Source of the DNA: an uncultured Clostridia bacterium
Lineage (GTDB): Bacteria > Bacillota > Clostridia > UMGS1810
Direction of reading: 5' to 3'
Assembly (NCBI GenBank): GCA_934454585.1
Contig: CAKSFP010000002.1
Coordinates: 111,436-175,435 of the forward strand
DNA length: 64,000 nt
Each line of letters opens with the position of its first letter. The stretch's first letter is position 1. The position numbers and the translations under genes were made by a program. Shown in pieces: positions 62,040 to 64,000 of the stretch. Under the pieces are notes generated by a model, which was not told the DNA's origin, did no database searches, and saw only the letters and a program-made list of their open reading frames with translations.

Positions 62040-62068
62040 TTGACAAACAACGGATGTATATATATAAT
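62040..62068 (+). promoter_or_regulatory. acpP-rnc promoter (perfect consensus)
   Basis: TTGACA (62040-62045), a 17-nt spacer and TATAAT (62063-62068), 30 bp before the acpP ATG. Confidence 0.85.
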
Positions 62069-62098
62069 ATTAATTAATTTGTTGCGGAGGTGAATTAT

Positions 62099-62332
62099 AT
62101 GGAATTTGAAAAACTGAAAGATATAATTGCGGGACAGCTGGGCATATCAGGTGATGAAATCACAATGGATTCGTCTTTTGAGAACGACTTGGGGGCGGAT
62201 TCACTTGACCTTGTGGAGATTGTCATGGGTATAGAGGAAGTGTTCGGATTTGAGGTTGCCGAGGACGATGTCGAGGATATAGATACCGTCGGCAAGGCGG
62301 TTGAGTATATCAAAGCGCACGAACAGGAATAG
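62099..62332 (+). CDS. acpP: acyl carrier protein
   Basis: A 77-aa acidic carrier of growing fatty acyl chains. The phosphopantetheine serine is in LGADSLDLVEIVM, near residue 37. ATG 62099 follows GGAGGTG. It lies 10 nt ahead of rnc, an order common in Firmicutes, although plsX and fab genes are not seen upstream here (a regulator/MFS unit diverges instead). Confidence 0.96.
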   Translation: MEFEKLKDIIAGQLGISGDEITMDSSFENDLGADSLDLVEIVMGIEEVFGFEVAEDDVEDIDTVGKAVEYIKAHEQE

Positions 62333-62342
62333 GGGATTTGTT

Positions 62343-63041
62343 ATGAACACCGATTTTTCACTGCTTGAGAAACGGCTTGGATACAGTTTCAAAAATTCCT
62401 CCTTGCTCAAAACTGCGCTGTGTCACAAATCATACATAAATGAGGCAAAGACACCGGGTGTCCGTTCATATGAACGGCTCGAGTTTTTGGGAGACGCAGT
62501 GCTCGGAGTGGTTGTCAGCAGATACATCTACGACAACTATTCCTCTTTCCCGGAGGGGGCGCTTTCCAGACTGCGTGCATCCGTCGTGTGCGAGTCTTCG
62601 CTTGCAGCTGTTGCGCGCCGTCTCGGTCTGGGTGAGTTTATATACCTGAGCCACGGTGAGGAGTTGACGGGCGGTTACGACAAGGACGCCATTTTGTGCG
62701 ATGTGACCGAGTCTGTTATTGCGGCTATGTATCTTGACAGCGACATGGGCACGGCGGCGGAGTTTATAATGAAGATACTGCGCACCACCATTGAGGAGCA
62801 CGCATTGCTGCACAGTGCCATGGAAGATGATTTTAAGACGGCGCTGCAAGAGGCGGTTCAAAAGGACGGCGGCACAGTCACATACGATGTGCTCTCCGAA
62901 TCGGGACCGGACCACGAAAAGACTTATGTGGTGGCGGCGTGTGTCAACGGAAACAGAGTTGCGACAGGCAGCGGCGGCAGCAAAAAGAAAGCTCAGCAGG
63001 ATGCTGCGGAAAAGGCACTTGAAAAGCTTAATAAGGCATAG
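62343..63041 (+). CDS. rnc: ribonuclease III
   Basis: Double-strand-specific endonuclease for rRNA maturation and mRNA turnover (232 aa). The catalytic signature ERLEFLGDAVLGVVV is near residue 42. A C-terminal double-stranded-RNA-binding domain (DFKTALQEAVQKDGG to SKKKAQQDAAEKALEKL) follows. ATG 62343 follows GGGGAT at short spacing, so translation may be coupled to acpP. smc and ftsY, frequent next genes, do not follow within the window. Confidence 0.97.
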   Translation: MNTDFSLLEKRLGYSFKNSSLLKTALCHKSYINEAKTPGVRSYERLEFLGDAVLGVVVSRYIYDNYSSFPEGALSRLRASVVCESSLAAVARRLGLGEFIYLSHGEELTGGYDKDAILCDVTESVIAAMYLDSDMGTAAEFIMKILRTTIEEHALLHSAMEDDFKTALQEAVQKDGGTVTYDVLSESGPDHEKTYVVAACVNGNRVATGSGGSKKKAQQDAAEKALEKLNKA

Positions 63042-63070
63042 TTCGGCAGGCAAACGGCTATGCTTATTGT

Positions 63071-63112
63071 AAAAATCCGTTTCGGTTTATATGACCGGGG
63101 CGGATTTTTTTG
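63071..63112 (+). terminator. terminator after rnc
   Basis: AAAAATCCG pairs with CGGATTTTT, extended by an inner CGGT/ACCG stem, and is followed by a run of seven Ts. Confidence 0.85.
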
Positions 63113-63189
63113 CGTTTTGAATTTTGAAATTGTGCGCCGTCTCGGGCAGATATATTTTATTATGAACGCACAAATAAAAACATGTTCGC

Positions 63190-64000
63190 AAACAACGGGC
63201 GTAGGGGCAATCGGGCGGAGTAGAACCCCGCCCCTACGGCGGTTGGACGGTAGAAATGCGTGATTAATAAATGGTTGTGCAAATTACCAATTGTCGAGGG
63301 AACGACCTATGTGTCATTCCGCCGCAAAGATGTTTATCAGATTGCAAATGTCATCATGCCATACGCACAAAATAACAAATTACATGTAGGGGCGACCCTG
63401 TGTGGTCGCCCGGACAAATCAAAAAGACAGGTGTTTTTTTCGTAGGGAACTGTCCGTGACAGTTTCGCGTCAAGATGTGCATTGCATTTCGGAACGGTCA
63501 CGGACCGTTCCCTACAAGCGCTTGATTAAACAGATATTAAGGCGGCGGGCGACCACACAGGGTCGCCCCTACGCACACCCGCAAAATAATATCCGTTTTC
63601 AAATAACCGTGAATTTGGACAATTCCGTTATTTTAATTTTCTGTGATTTTCCCAACAGATCGTAGGGGCAGGGCTCTGCTCTGCCCGCGTTTTGCCAATT
63701 TTGCAACAATCGGGCGGAGTAGAACCCCGCCCCTACGCACATCCGCAAAATAATATCCGTTTTCAAATAACCGTGAATTTGGACAATTTCGTTATTTTTA
63801 TTTTCTGTAATTTTCCCAATAGGGTGTAGGGGCAGGGCTCTGCTCTGCCCGCGTTTTGGATAATTCCGCACCAATCGGGCGGAGTAGAACCCCGCCCCTA
63901 CGGCGGTTGGACGGTAGAAATGTGTGATTAATAAATGGTTGTGCAAATTACCAATTGTCGAGGGAACGACCTATGTGTCATTCCGCCGCAAAGATGTTTA
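63190..64000. repeat. right GTAGGG-hairpin repeat array (continues past the right edge)
   Basis: From 63190 to about 63890 this is the reverse complement of the left array at about 53770-54450, with few differences. The 164-bp unit occurs at 63663 and 63827. The block starting ACGGCGGTTGGACGGTAG at 63238 begins again at 63899 (661-bp period) and runs off the window. A nested palindrome made of two facing GTAGGGAAC hairpins lies at 63442-63516. Short open frames in it follow the repeats and are not credible genes. Confidence 0.85.

Noticed and set aside
63260..63665. Short open frames in the right repeat array, mirrored in the left array
   Set aside because: They cross repeat boundaries and hairpins, and their matching products follow from DNA duplication; no ribosome sites or domains are visible.

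Overview
The window looks like chromosome from a strictly anaerobic, Gram-positive-type clostridium, probably an uncultured gut Clostridia (Oscillospirales or a neighbour). This is inferred from gene content: a trimeric NAD-linked [FeFe]-hydrogenase, HydF/HydG maturases, HemZ, QueH, DapL, DUF1836, ECF transporter S-components (BioY and one more) and a division and cell-wall cluster of Firmicutes type. Consensus sigma-A promoters with 17-nt spacers precede many genes. I see no rRNA, complete tRNA or CRISPR array.

Layout. 1-0.96 kb: 5' part of dihydroorotase pyrC with an attenuator-like leader. 1-8.4 kb: hydABC (minus) diverging from hydG and hydF (plus), with a Rex-type operator between them. 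8.5-11.9 kb: a cysteine hydrolase, queH, uvrC and HPr (minus). 12.2-23.7 kb: a long plus-strand run, recJ-rel-MBL hydrolase-hemZ-nadE-comEC-holA, several genes joined by ATGA overlaps. 23.5-25.8 kb: an AbiEi/AbiEii toxin-antitoxin pair sits between two diverged copies of the last 202 bp of holA. 25.8-32.9 kb: hpf, an orphan fumarase alpha subunit, phosphohexomutase, a nested palindromic structure, a DUF4143 ATPase, a 4Fe-4S protein and glyA. 33-36.4 kb: a gene remnant, a tyrosine recombinase, and a 280-bp segment between inverted recombinase-type sites. That segment holds a strong promoter now pointing away from the Wzz/BY-kinase gene that follows. 36.4-41.4 kb: bioY, trxA, an ECF S-component, a DUF1836 regulator, dusB, nrdR and ftsZ. 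42.2-53.3 kb: a minus-strand division and cell-wall (dcw) operon, mraZ-rsmH-ftsL-PBP-murE-mraY-ftsW-murG-murA-ftsQ, with an MraZ operator. A 265-bp tandem duplication separates ftsQ from ftsZ. 54.5-63.0 kb: dapL-dapF, pyrG with a leader terminator, an SNF-family transporter, a DeoR/MFS pair, acpP and rnc. This block is bracketed by inverted arrays of GTAGGG-type hairpin repeats.

How the genes fit together. HydABC balances NADH and ferredoxin against H2 under apparent Rex control; HydE is not in the window. DapL and DapF make the meso-diaminopimelate that MurE (DNPR motif) adds to peptidoglycan. The most notable features are the apparent phase-variation switch at 34.4-34.7 kb, the defence cassette at the 3' end of holA, and the structured repeats around 29.2, 41.6-42.2, 53.6-54.5 and 63.2-64 kb.
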